Part shown: piece after piece, positions 1 to 5,587 of the stretch | How the letters are laid out: each line of letters opens with the position of its first letter | Numbering within the stretch: position 1 is the first letter of the stretch | Assembly: GCA_021780975.1 (NCBI GenBank) | Contig: JAJXXS010000265.1 | Coordinates: 1 to 8,473, forward strand | DNA length: 8,473 nt | Reading direction: 5' to 3' | DNA from: Pseudomonadota bacterium | GTDB lineage: Bacteria; Pseudomonadota; Gammaproteobacteria; Burkholderiales; Thiobacillaceae | Notes under the pieces: generated by a model | Seen by the model: the letters and a program-made list of their open reading frames with translations, nothing else | Told to the model about the DNA's origin: nothing | Databases searched by the model: none | Translations under genes and position numbers: made by a program

Positions 1-1615
1 CATGTGCTGTTCCCTCGTTCCTGGTGCGATGGTCGCGGCCCGGGTAGGGCGGCAGGGTGGTGATGCGGTGGTCGGCAAGGGGAACGCCGACGGTGAAGTG
101 GTACAGCGATTGCAGGCGGTCGTCGCGCAGACCCAGAAGTTCGTGGAAGGCGTCATCGAAATAGCAGCCGATCCCGGTGCCGCGCAGGCCTGCCGCCTCT
201 GCCTGCAGATAGAGCACGTGGCCCAGCAGCCCGGCCTCCCAATGCAGTTGCCGGTAGCGCCACGGAAGGTCGCGGACCTGCGGCCCGAATTCCGCCAGCA
301 TGCCCAAGGCGAAACAGCTGTCGGCGGCGATGGCTTGGTGGCAGCACAGCGTCCGCGCCGCTGTGCGCCCATCGCCGGCCTGCAGCAGGAACAGGGGCAG
401 ATGGGCCGGCGCGCCGGCAAGGCGCTGCCAGAGAAAATCATGGCTCAGCGCGGCACGCAGCTCGCCCTCGCCATGCGAGCTGCGGGGCAGTGCGTAGAGG
501 CCGGGATCGAGCCCCGCCACGCGGTGGACGAAGAGGATCGGGTGCACCCTGGGCGCATAGGCCCAGATGTCCCAGGGGATGCCAGCGCGCGGGAGGAGGG
601 CGTCGAGCAGGCGAAAAAAGGCGTCTTGTTCCATGCTGCCGCGCGGGTCGAAGCCCTGCGCGCTGCGCCGCCGGCGGATGATGTCGGCCGCTGCCTCGCT
701 GCAGGTTTCCTGTCGAGGCGGATAGGGCGGGAGCGTGCCGGCATCGGATGGCGAGGCGGGCTGCCGGCAGGCCGCGGCCACTTCGTCGATCACCGGCCAG
801 TGGTACATGGGATGCGGATCGAGCCGGTTGGGCCGTCCCGTCCATGGGCCGGCGGGCGCAGGGTCCGATGCCCACGCGGCCGGGGTGCCGGCCGGCGTAG
901 GCTTTAGGGCAATCATCAGTTCAGGCTCCTCGCGCTCCACCGCCGCATAATCCTCGGCCCTGTCCAGACCCAGCCAGCGAGCGAGTCCCGTCGGGTCCTG
1001 GCCCGTTGGCAATGAAACGCTCCAGCCAAGGGCTGCGGCGGCGTAGCGCAGCGCACCCAGGGCGTGGCCGGTGTCCAGCTGGCAATAGCGAAACGCGCGT
1101 TCGCCATACTTCCAGGCCTCGCGCCAGTGCACCGAGCTGAGCGCAAGATACAGGCCGGCGGGCAGGGTGCCGGGGGACAGCGCGAGGCGACGCTCCAAGC
1201 CATGCTCGCGGCTGAGATAGTGATACACGCCATCCGCCAGCCCAGGTGTGCCGCTCGATAGGACGTAGCCCTCGGTGGGATGGAGGTTGCCGCTGGATGG
1301 GTTGCAGCGCAGCGCCCAGCGATCGGGCCCATATTCCTTCCACGCGGAAAGTCCTAGGGACAATTCCAGCAATGCGCCAAGGGCATCGAGGCCTGGGGTA
1401 TGCGGCGGCACCGACTCCGCGGCGGCAAGCTGACTGTAGCGGGTGGTAAGGCTATCGGCCGTGAATGGCAATGCCGTGCGCGGCGCGCCGTCGAAGCTGC
1501 GGAAGGGGTCCGGCTGCATGCTCCAGTCCAGCGTTTCCGGTCCTGCCGCATAGCGCTGCAGGTGATGCTTGGTGCGCTGGTGGTAGGCCAGGACGATTTC
1601 AGCGGCCGTGGTCAT
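1..1615 (-). CDS. SagB/ThcOx-type nitroreductase-family protein, two nitroreductase domains, 3' end outside window
   Basis: Reading left from ATG at 1615-1613, the frame stays open to the window edge, giving 538 residues with no stop. Two nitroreductase-like halves are visible. The first (about residues 75-240) has RCNPSSGNLHPTEGY at 103-117, the Ser-Gly-x-Leu-x-Pro-x-Glu pattern of SagB-type FMN oxidoreductases, and DTGHALGALRYAAAALGW at 181-198. The second (about 305-525) has RRRRSAQGFDP at 314-324 and a GLLGHVLYLQAEAAGLRGTG stretch at 462-481, followed by IGCYFDD, typical of the C-terminal part of the fold. SagB-type proteins are FMN dehydrogenases best known for oxidising azolines in thiazole/oxazole peptides, but no cyclodehydratase or precursor peptide is visible here, so the substrate is unknown. 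The ATG overlaps the upstream stop by 4 nt (ATGA), which implies translational coupling. The upstream ribosome site is weak. The C-terminus probably lies only slightly beyond the edge. The family is fairly secure; a role in nitrogen fixation rests only on position. Confidence 0.85.
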   Translation of the reverse strand, partial: MTTAAEIVLAYHQRTKHHLQRYAAGPETLDWSMQPDPFRSFDGAPRTALPFTADSLTTRYSQLAAAESVPPHTPGLDALGALLELSLGLSAWKEYGPDRWALRCNPSSGNLHPTEGYVLSSGTPGLADGVYHYLSREHGLERRLALSPGTLPAGLYLALSSVHWREAWKYGERAFRYCQLDTGHALGALRYAAAALGWSVSLPTGQDPTGLARWLGLDRAEDYAAVEREEPELMIALKPTPAGTPAAWASDPAPAGPWTGRPNRLDPHPMYHWPVIDEVAAACRQPASPSDAGTLPPYPPRQETCSEAAADIIRRRRSAQGFDPRGSMEQDAFFRLLDALLPRAGIPWDIWAYAPRVHPILFVHRVAGLDPGLYALPRSSHGEGELRAALSHDFLWQRLAGAPAHLPLFLLQAGDGRTAARTLCCHQAIAADSCFALGMLAEFGPQVRDLPWRYRQLHWEAGLLGHVLYLQAEAAGLRGTGIGCYFDDAFHELLGLRDDRLQSLYHFTVGVPLADHRITTLPPYPGRDHRTRNEGTAH

Positions 1616-2037
1616 GGCTCAGTGGGTAGGGAAGGGCAGGGGCGCTGCCGGTGGCAGGCCTGCGCGAGATCATCGTCGCTTGCCGTTGCGCTGTCGCCCA
1701 GGCAGCGCGTGACCTGGGGGGAATCGAAACCGGCCAGGCGAATTTCCCCGGCTTCCAGCAGCGGGCGACGGATCAGCAGGGGGTCTTCCACCATCGCCTG
1801 CAGCGCCGCGGCCTCGGTCATGGTTTCGGGAACGATTCCGCCATCCTTGACGCGGGGTGCCGCACGGTTGAACCATTCCGCCACCGGGCGGGCGCCGAAG
1901 AATTCCCTCAGCCGTGCCGTCGTCCAGGGCTCCGTCAGGAGGTTCTTTGCGAACAGCTCGTGGCCTGCCGCCAGCAGCAATTGCTTCTGCCGCGCATTGT
2001 TGGCACAGCCGGGTTTTTCATAGAAGACGATCCGCAT
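1612..2037 (-). CDS. ArsC/Spx-fold nitrogenase-associated protein (NifO-like)
   Basis: A 141-residue protein of the arsenate reductase-like thioredoxin fold. It opens MRIVFYEKPGCANNARQKQL, with a single Cys at 11 where ArsC has its catalytic cysteine, but without a CxxC. LIRRPLLEAG at 88-97 matches the ArsC core loop with its conserved arginine. The spacing and the 'YEKPGC' start match the 'nitrogenase-associated protein' subfamily, which includes Azotobacter NifO. NifO has been linked to molybdenum and nitrate effects, but the biochemical activity is not established, and true arsenate reduction looks unlikely in this setting. The ATG directly follows the draG TAA (TAAATG) and has a good GGAGG site 5 nt upstream, inside the end of draG. 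The last 20 residues or so (acidic, then QRPCPSLPTEP) look like a variable tail. Family membership is seen in the sequence; the NifO name is an inference. Confidence 0.82.
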   Translation of the reverse strand: MRIVFYEKPGCANNARQKQLLLAAGHELFAKNLLTEPWTTARLREFFGARPVAEWFNRAAPRVKDGGIVPETMTEAAALQAMVEDPLLIRRPLLEAGEIRLAGFDSPQVTRCLGDSATASDDDLAQACHRQRPCPSLPTEP

Positions 2038-2937
2038 TTAGTCCTCCATCGCTTGATAGTAAGGAGACAGCCGCAGCAGGGCCTCTGCCTGGCCAGTGAT
2101 GTCCCGGCGCACCACCGGATCGAGTCGATCGAGCCAGTGGCCGGGCAGGCTGCCAACGCCGTAGGCAGCCCCCGCCAGCATGCCGGCGAGCGCGCCGGTG
2201 GTGTCCGCATCCTCCCCCTGGTTGACCGTCTGCACCAGGCAGTGCTCGACGCTGTCGGCGTGAAAGAAATAATGCAGCACGGTCTGCACCGTATCCACGA
2301 TGTAGCCGGATGCCCGACCAGCATAGGGCGAGAAGCGAAACACGGGGTAACGCCGGATCAGCCGGTTGGCCTCTTCCCGGCAGGCCTTGAGCCCCTGGCC
2401 GAGGAGCAGCGCCTGGACCATGCTGCCCAGGCTCAGCGCGGCGGCATCGGACAGCGGGTTGTTGTGGGTGATGTGGCATTGCTCCAGCGTCCAGTGTTCG
2501 AACGCAGAGGCGTCGCCCAGGGTTGCCAGCGCCACGGGCAGGTTGCGCATCGCTGCGCCATTGCCTGCTTCTTCGCTGGCCTGGCCGCACAGGCTGCCCG
2601 AGGTGATGTAGCGCTGGATGCCGCGGCGGCAGGTATGGCCGCAGTCCACCGGCTTGGCTTTCAGCCACAGCGCGAAGTTTTCCGCTACCGCTCGCAGGTT
2701 CCAGCCCTGCTGCGCCACGATCGCCCGGCCCATGGCCAGTGCCATGGTCGTGTCGTCGGTGACCTGCCCGGCGCGCAGCTTGAGCCAGCCGCCGCCGACC
2801 AGTGTGCGGTGCAGTCCGTACGCCGCCTGGATTTCCCGCGGCGTCATGAACTCGACTGTGGCTCCCAGCGCGTCGCCGAGCGCGAGCCCCAGGTAGGCGC
2901 CCAGCGCTCGATCCAACAGCTCGGCGCGGCGGCTCAC
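2038..2937 (-). CDS. draG: ADP-ribosyl-[dinitrogen reductase] glycohydrolase DraG
   Basis: A 299-residue, full-length cytosolic enzyme that removes ADP-ribose from the NifH arginine and so reactivates nitrogenase. Binuclear-metal site motifs of the ADP-ribosylglycohydrolase family are intact. GDALGATVEFM at 21-31 supplies Glu29, QVTDDTTMALAMG at 58-70 supplies Asp61-Asp62-Thr63, and SEEAGNGAAMR at 121-131 supplies the glutamate and glycine-rich loop. NQGEDADTTGA at 239-249 supplies Asp243, Asp245 and Thr246, the signature C-terminal ligands. The start is GTG at 2937, overlapping the draT stop by 4 nt (GTGA). It places RALGAYLGLALGDALGA at the N-terminus as in known DraG proteins; a longer start would run back into draT. 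The ribosome site is weak, so translation is probably coupled to draT. It is transcribed with draT, its functional antagonist. In characterised species DraG activity is controlled by GlnB/GlnK and AmtB membrane sequestration; none of those genes lies in the window. Confidence 0.96.
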   Translation of the reverse strand: MSRRAELLDRALGAYLGLALGDALGATVEFMTPREIQAAYGLHRTLVGGGWLKLRAGQVTDDTTMALAMGRAIVAQQGWNLRAVAENFALWLKAKPVDCGHTCRRGIQRYITSGSLCGQASEEAGNGAAMRNLPVALATLGDASAFEHWTLEQCHITHNNPLSDAAALSLGSMVQALLLGQGLKACREEANRLIRRYPVFRFSPYAGRASGYIVDTVQTVLHYFFHADSVEHCLVQTVNQGEDADTTGALAGMLAGAAYGVGSLPGHWLDRLDPVVRRDITGQAEALLRLSPYYQAMED

Positions 2938-3716
2938 AGGTAGCTGACCTCAACCCTGTAACCTCCGCCGATGGCCAGATATTCGCCTTCGCTCTTGAGC
3001 ATGTGGTGGCTGAACAGCTCGTTGAAAAAAACGACCTTGGTCAAAGGGACCTGGGCGCTGAGGATGTAGTCACCGAACTCGCCGGCGATTTCCCGGCAGC
3101 CGCTGAAAGAGACCAGGTTATTGAGGTCGACGTGACAAGGCCCCGCATGGATGCCCGCAGGCAGGCTGGCGCCGCTGCAGGGATTCATGCCGCGGTAGAG
3201 CGCCAGGTGGCGTTGGCCGCGGCCGATCCAGCGGGCCAGGACGTGCTGGCAAAACTCATAGAGCAGGTCCAGTTGCTGATAAAGGCTGGCGATGTTGTAG
3301 CGACAGCTCAATTTTTCTTCGAGGTAGCCCATCCACGCAGGGGAACCGAAGCGCCCGAGCGGGGCCTTGTGATAGCTGGGAGCAAGGCCGAAGCGGCTTT
3401 CGACCCAGCCCTTGAGCACGGCGCCTTCCATGGAGTTCGCGTCGAAGGCCCAGCCTTTCAGCAGGCACAGGTAATCGGAGCGGAAGCGGCGCCGGCCGTA
3501 GGCGTCCACATTGGGCATGTCGAGTCCAAACCATTCATCCAGGTAGCGTTGGAAGAGCCGCGCGGCCTCCGCGGCGCTTGCCGTACCCTCCAGGCACTGG
3601 AAAAACCCGCTGTGCATTTCGCGCACGCCGCGGATGGCAAGCGGTTGCGGGTCATCGTTGTAGGCTACGCTGCCCACCACGGCCGGCGGCAGGCCGACCA
3701 GATTGGTGCCATGCAC
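2934..3716 (-). CDS. draT: NAD+-dinitrogenase-reductase ADP-D-ribosyltransferase DraT
   Basis: A 260-residue enzyme that transfers ADP-ribose from NAD+ to one arginine of the NifH dimer, switching off nitrogenase after ammonium addition or energy loss. The N-terminus GTNLVGLPPAVVGSVAYN (3-20), followed by PLAIRGVREMHSGFF, is a strong DraT match. The ADP-ribosyltransferase elements appear in order: LALYRGMNP at 171-179 (NAD-binding Arg175), LNNLVSFSGCREIAGEFGDY at 198-217 (Ser-x-Ser strand), and a glutamate-bearing region LKSEGEYLAIGGGY at 240-253. The chosen start is GTG at 3716. An in-frame TGA at 3731-3729 (the stop of the preceding gene) lies 15 nt upstream, so no longer start exists except non-standard codons. 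No clear ribosome site precedes it. The length is close to known DraT proteins. The target arginine is conserved in the NifH encoded nearby. Confidence 0.96.
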   Translation of the reverse strand: MHGTNLVGLPPAVVGSVAYNDDPQPLAIRGVREMHSGFFQCLEGTASAAEAARLFQRYLDEWFGLDMPNVDAYGRRRFRSDYLCLLKGWAFDANSMEGAVLKGWVESRFGLAPSYHKAPLGRFGSPAWMGYLEEKLSCRYNIASLYQQLDLLYEFCQHVLARWIGRGQRHLALYRGMNPCSGASLPAGIHAGPCHVDLNNLVSFSGCREIAGEFGDYILSAQVPLTKVVFFNELFSHHMLKSEGEYLAIGGGYRVEVSYL

Positions 3717-3728
3717 ACTGCGGCCCGT

Positions 3729-4151
3729 TCAGGCGGCCTGTATGGCGATGGGGCGGCGCTTGCGGCCCAGCAGGGCGTCCACCCGGTCGCGCAGCTTTTC
3801 AACCGTGAGCGGCTTGAGCACCACGCCGTCGGCACCCGCCTCACGGCAGGCCTGCGCAAACTCCTCCTTGCCCTGTTCGGCCAACAGCAGGGTTTTCACC
3901 CCGGGTATGGTCTGGGCGCAGCGGGCAAAGATGTCCTTCCCCTCTGCGTTGACGAGGGCCTCACCCAATACCAGGAGGTCGGGTTTCCACTCGGACGCCT
4001 TGTCGAAGGCTGCCTTGAGGCCGGCGAGCTCATGGGTTTCGTTCTCGTCGTGCAGCATGAAGGCCGCGGCCATGCGGCTGATTTCGTCCGTATCGACGAT
4101 GAAGACGCGTTTGTTGTCCACCGCGCGGGCGGCTTCCACTCCAATTTGCAT
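3729..4151 (-). CDS. Stand-alone CheY-like receiver protein lacking the phospho-acceptor Asp
   Basis: A 140-residue protein with a single receiver-type fold and no output domain. Strand 1, KRVFIVDTDEISR (14-26), has acidic residues D20 and D22. Strand 3, KPDLLVLGEALVNAEG (56-71), aligns with the usual PDxVLLDxxMP block but has Gly63 where the phosphorylated Asp should be; the codon at 3965-3963 reads GGT. Strand 4, VKTLLLAEQGKEE, lacks the usual Thr/Ser. Strand 5, GADGVVLKPLTVEKL (106-120), keeps the Lys113-Pro pair. It is therefore probably a phosphorylation-independent pseudo-receiver working by protein contact. The start ATG at 4151 is chosen for its AGGAG ribosome site 7 nt upstream. The frame extends to 4409, but that stretch covers the promoters and activator sites and does not look like protein. 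It is first in the draTG operon, 12 nt before draT. A role in sensing or partnering DraT/DraG is inference; I do not recognise a named gene. Confidence 0.88.
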   Translation of the reverse strand: MQIGVEAARAVDNKRVFIVDTDEISRMAAAFMLHDENETHELAGLKAAFDKASEWKPDLLVLGEALVNAEGKDIFARCAQTIPGVKTLLLAEQGKEEFAQACREAGADGVVLKPLTVEKLRDRVDALLGRKRRPIAIQAA

Positions 4152-4185
4152 GATGGGCTCCTGAATATCCGATGCCTCTGAAAAG

Positions 4186-4201
4186 AGCAAATTGCGTTCC
4201 C
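4186..4201 (-). promoter_or_regulatory. Candidate sigma-54 promoter for the receiver-draTG operon
   Basis: Read on the minus strand, positions 4201 to 4186 give GGGAAC-N5-TTGCT against the consensus TGGCAC-N5-TTGC(A/T). The invariant GG and GC pairs are present at the right spacing, but two of the six -24 bases differ. The predicted start is near 4175, giving a 24-nt leader to the ATG at 4151 that includes its ribosome site. The two TGT-N10-ACA sites would lie about 121 and 151 bp upstream, a normal NifA distance. Geometry is good, sequence match is moderate. Confidence 0.5.
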
Positions 4202-4246
4202 ATTTCCAAATGCCGCGGCGTCGGCCGCGAAGCTGTTGCATTTCAA

Positions 4247-4263
4247 GGGACTGGCGCAGTCCC
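4247..4263. repeat. Perfect 17-bp dyad GGGACTG-N3-CAGTCCC
   Basis: A perfect 7-bp inverted repeat with a 3-nt centre lies between the NifA-type sites and the leftward promoter. The right arm CAGTCCC recurs exactly at 4310-4316, and its last six bases AGTCCC recur at 4422-4427 just after the nifH -12 element. There is no following T run and no gene end nearby, so a terminator role is unlikely. It could be a protein-binding operator; no known regulator consensus is recognised. Confidence 0.55.
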
Positions 4264-4280
4264 CACGCGCGGCCCGGCCG

Positions 4281-4304
4281 TGTCGGCTTGTATCGTTCCC
4301 GACA
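4281..4304. repeat. TGTCGG-N12-CCGACA palindrome overlapping the first activator site
   Basis: Perfect 6-bp arms at 4281-4286 and 4299-4304 flank a 12-nt centre. The right arm's ACA is also the right half of the TGT-N10-ACA element at 4289-4304, so one half-site could be used in two spacings. It may be a chance extension of the NifA site or a second overlapping operator. Confidence 0.45.
4289..4304. promoter_or_regulatory. NifA-type upstream activator sequence 1 (TGT-N10-ACA)
   Basis: An exact TGT-N10-ACA element, the binding consensus of the NifA enhancer protein. Its centre is about 134 bp upstream of the predicted nifH start and about 121 bp upstream of the predicted divergent start. The motif is its own reverse complement, so it can serve both promoters. 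Confidence 0.8.
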
Positions 4305-4318
4305 GCACCCAGTCCCTT

Positions 4319-4334
4319 TGTATGGTTTGCAACA
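4319..4334. promoter_or_regulatory. NifA-type upstream activator sequence 2 (TGT-N10-ACA)
   Basis: A second exact TGT-N10-ACA element, 30 bp (about three helical turns) from the first, centred about 104 bp upstream of the predicted nifH start. Two sites on nearly the same DNA face at this distance from a sigma-54 promoter are typical of nifH promoters activated by looped NifA. Confidence 0.8.
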
Positions 4335-4403
4335 AGTCAGACAACCTCGCAGTGCCGCAGAAAACCAACGATTAAACAGATAGTTGCGATGTTTCGTGCG
4401 ACG

Positions 4404-4419
4404 TGGCACGGCGGTTGCT
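4404..4419 (+). promoter_or_regulatory. Sigma-54 (-24/-12) promoter of nifHDK
   Basis: TGGCAC-N5-TTGCT matches the sigma-54 consensus at every defined position. The GC of the -12 element is at 4417-4418, putting transcription start near 4430 and leaving a leader of about 139 nt before nifH. It needs an enhancer-binding activator, which fits the two upstream NifA-type sites. Confidence 0.93.
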
Positions 4420-4440
4420 CAAGTCCCTACGCACCGGATG

Positions 4441-4483
4441 TTTCTTGCCGGGTTTCGCTGTAACAGCGAAAGCCCGCAAAAGA
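4441..4483 (+). promoter_or_regulatory. Stem-loop in the nifH mRNA leader
   Basis: The core stem TTTCGCTG (4453-4460) pairs perfectly with CAGCGAAA (4464-4471) across a TAA loop. The stem extends outward through G4451-C4473, G4450-C4474, then C4448-G4476 to T4445-A4479, with single mismatches at 4452/4472 and 4449/4475. An alternative register with two single bulges gives about 15 pairs. It begins about 11-15 nt after the predicted start and has no T run. It may therefore protect the 5' end of the mRNA or act in translation control rather than terminate; function is inferred. Confidence 0.6.
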
Positions 4484-4568
4484 AGGCGACTGAAGAAAGT
4501 GAACCGGCGAATCACTCGGGCCCGAAGCAGGTTTTCATCTGAACCGAACTGAACCAAGGAGAGTTTAA

Positions 4569-5459
4569 ATGTCTGCATTGCGTCAAATTGCGTTTTACGG
4601 GAAGGGCGGCATCGGCAAGTCCACCACCTCCCAGAATACCCTCGCGGCTCTGGCCGACCTGGGCCAGAAGATTCTCATCGTCGGCTGCGACCCCAAGGCC
4701 GATTCCACCCGTCTGATCCTGCACGCCAAAGCCCAGGACACCATCCTGTCCCTGGCCGCCGAAGCAGGAAGCGTGGAAGACCTCGAGCTCGAGGACGTCA
4801 TGAAGATCGGCTACAAGGACATCCGCTGCGTCGAGTCCGGCGGTCCCGAGCCGGGCGTCGGCTGCGCCGGCCGCGGCGTGATCACCTCCATCAACTTCCT
4901 GGAAGAGGAAGGCGCCTACGAGGGCATCGACTACGTGTCCTACGACGTGCTGGGCGACGTGGTGTGCGGCGGTTTCGCCATGCCCATACGCGAGAACAAG
5001 GCGCAGGAAATCTACATCGTCATGTCGGGCGAGATGATGGCCATGTATGCGGCCAACAACATCTCCAAGGGAATTCTCAAGTACGCCAATTCCGGCGGCG
5101 TGCGCCTGGGCGGGCTGGTGTGCAACGAGCGCCAGACCGACAAGGAACTGGAACTGGCCGAAGCGCTGGCCGGCAAGCTCGGCACCAAGCTGATCCACTT
5201 CGTGCCGCGCGACAACGTGGTGCAGCACGCCGAACTGCGCCGCATGACGGTGATGGAGTACGCGCCCGATTCCAAGCAGGCCGACGAGTATCGCCAGCTC
5301 GCAACCAAGATACATGCGAATGCCGGCCAGGGCATCATCCCCACCCCCATCACCATGGACGAACTGGAAGACATGCTGATGGAGCACGGGATCATGAAGC
5401 AGGTGGACGAATCCATCGTCGGCAAGACCGCGGCCGAATTGGCGGCGGCCGCTGCCTAA
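4569..5459 (+). CDS. nifH: Nitrogenase iron protein (dinitrogenase reductase) NifH
   Basis: A 296-residue, full-length homodimeric Fe protein that couples MgATP hydrolysis to electron delivery to NifDK. The P-loop GKGGIGKST is at 11-19, and switch I is DPKADSTRLILHAKAQDT at 41-58. The shared [4Fe-4S] ligands are Cys99 in GVGCAGRGV and Cys133 in DVVCGGFAMP, which lies at the switch II end (DVLGD 126-130). Arg102 in CAGRG is the residue modified by DraT in other diazotrophs, matching the draTG genes alongside. The start ATG at 4569 follows AAGGAGAG at 4556-4563. Compared with Azotobacter NifH it is one residue shorter just before switch II (GAYEGIDYV), a form common in many proteobacteria. The C-terminus ends in an Ala-rich tail after DESIVGKTAAEL. 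It is first in the operon, behind the sigma-54 promoter and NifA-type sites. Confidence 0.99.
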   Translation: MSALRQIAFYGKGGIGKSTTSQNTLAALADLGQKILIVGCDPKADSTRLILHAKAQDTILSLAAEAGSVEDLELEDVMKIGYKDIRCVESGGPEPGVGCAGRGVITSINFLEEEGAYEGIDYVSYDVLGDVVCGGFAMPIRENKAQEIYIVMSGEMMAMYAANNISKGILKYANSGGVRLGGLVCNERQTDKELELAEALAGKLGTKLIHFVPRDNVVQHAELRRMTVMEYAPDSKQADEYRQLATKIHANAGQGIIPTPITMDELEDMLMEHGIMKQVDESIVGKTAAELAAAAA

Positions 5460-5466
5460 GCGGTGT

Positions 5467-5490
5467 CCGGCCCCGCTGCGGCGGGGCCGG
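5467..5490 (+). promoter_or_regulatory. GC-rich stem-loop after nifH
   Basis: A perfect 10-bp stem (5467-5476 with 5481-5490) encloses a TGCG loop, 7 nt after the nifH stop. No T run follows (GAGTCGTCC), so it does not look like a simple intrinsic terminator. In other nif operons the nifH-nifD spacer yields abundant nifH-only mRNA by 3'-end protection or partial termination. The same role is inferred here and suits the greater need for Fe protein. Confidence 0.75.
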
Positions 5491-5587
5491 GAGTCGTCCG
5501 CAAACGGCGTGAAGGAGCAAGCGCTGTTTGCAGAGGGTTCCAAATCGCGAGTTCTCGATCGGTTTTTCAACATAGAGGAGTGCAGCA

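Larger units (their letters stand above)
4152..4568. other. Divergent nif control region
   Basis: A 417-nt non-coding stretch between the receiver gene and nifH. From left to right it holds a candidate leftward sigma-54 promoter (4186-4201), a small GC hairpin (CGCGGC at 4214-4219 with GCCGCG at 4224-4229), and a dyad (4247-4263). Next come two NifA-type activator sites (4289-4304, 4319-4334), an A-rich patch around 4359-4382 where an IHF site could lie (no good consensus match seen), the rightward sigma-54 promoter (4404-4419), the nifH leader hairpin, and the nifH ribosome site. No convincing small gene is present. Confidence 0.85.

Noticed and set aside
2..907. + strand open frame of 301 codons at the left edge
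   Set aside because: It lies opposite the SagB-like gene, whose minus-strand frame is open for 538 codons with clear family motifs.
1651..2943. Long + strand open frame (430 codons) over draG and the ArsC-like gene
   Set aside because: It lies antisense to two clearly recognised genes, has no family resemblance, and is rich in Gln/Arg/Ala as expected of GC-rich shadow frames.
3003..4181. + strand open frame (392 codons) opposite draT and the receiver gene
   Set aside because: Antisense shadow of conserved genes; no recognisable motif and no ribosome site noted.
4357..4385. IHF binding site between the activator sites and the nifH promoter
   Set aside because: The stretch is A-rich and well placed, but I could not find a convincing match to the IHF consensus on either strand.
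4152..4409. 86-codon N-terminal extension of the receiver gene
   Set aside because: It would cover both activator sites and part of the nifH promoter. The residues are Arg/Cys/Trp-rich with no domain, and a strong ribosome site sits just before ATG 4151.
5467..5490. Intrinsic terminator ending the nifH transcript
   Set aside because: The stem is strong, but the bases after it are GAGTCGTCC with no T run, so full termination is unlikely; kept as a processing or stability hairpin.
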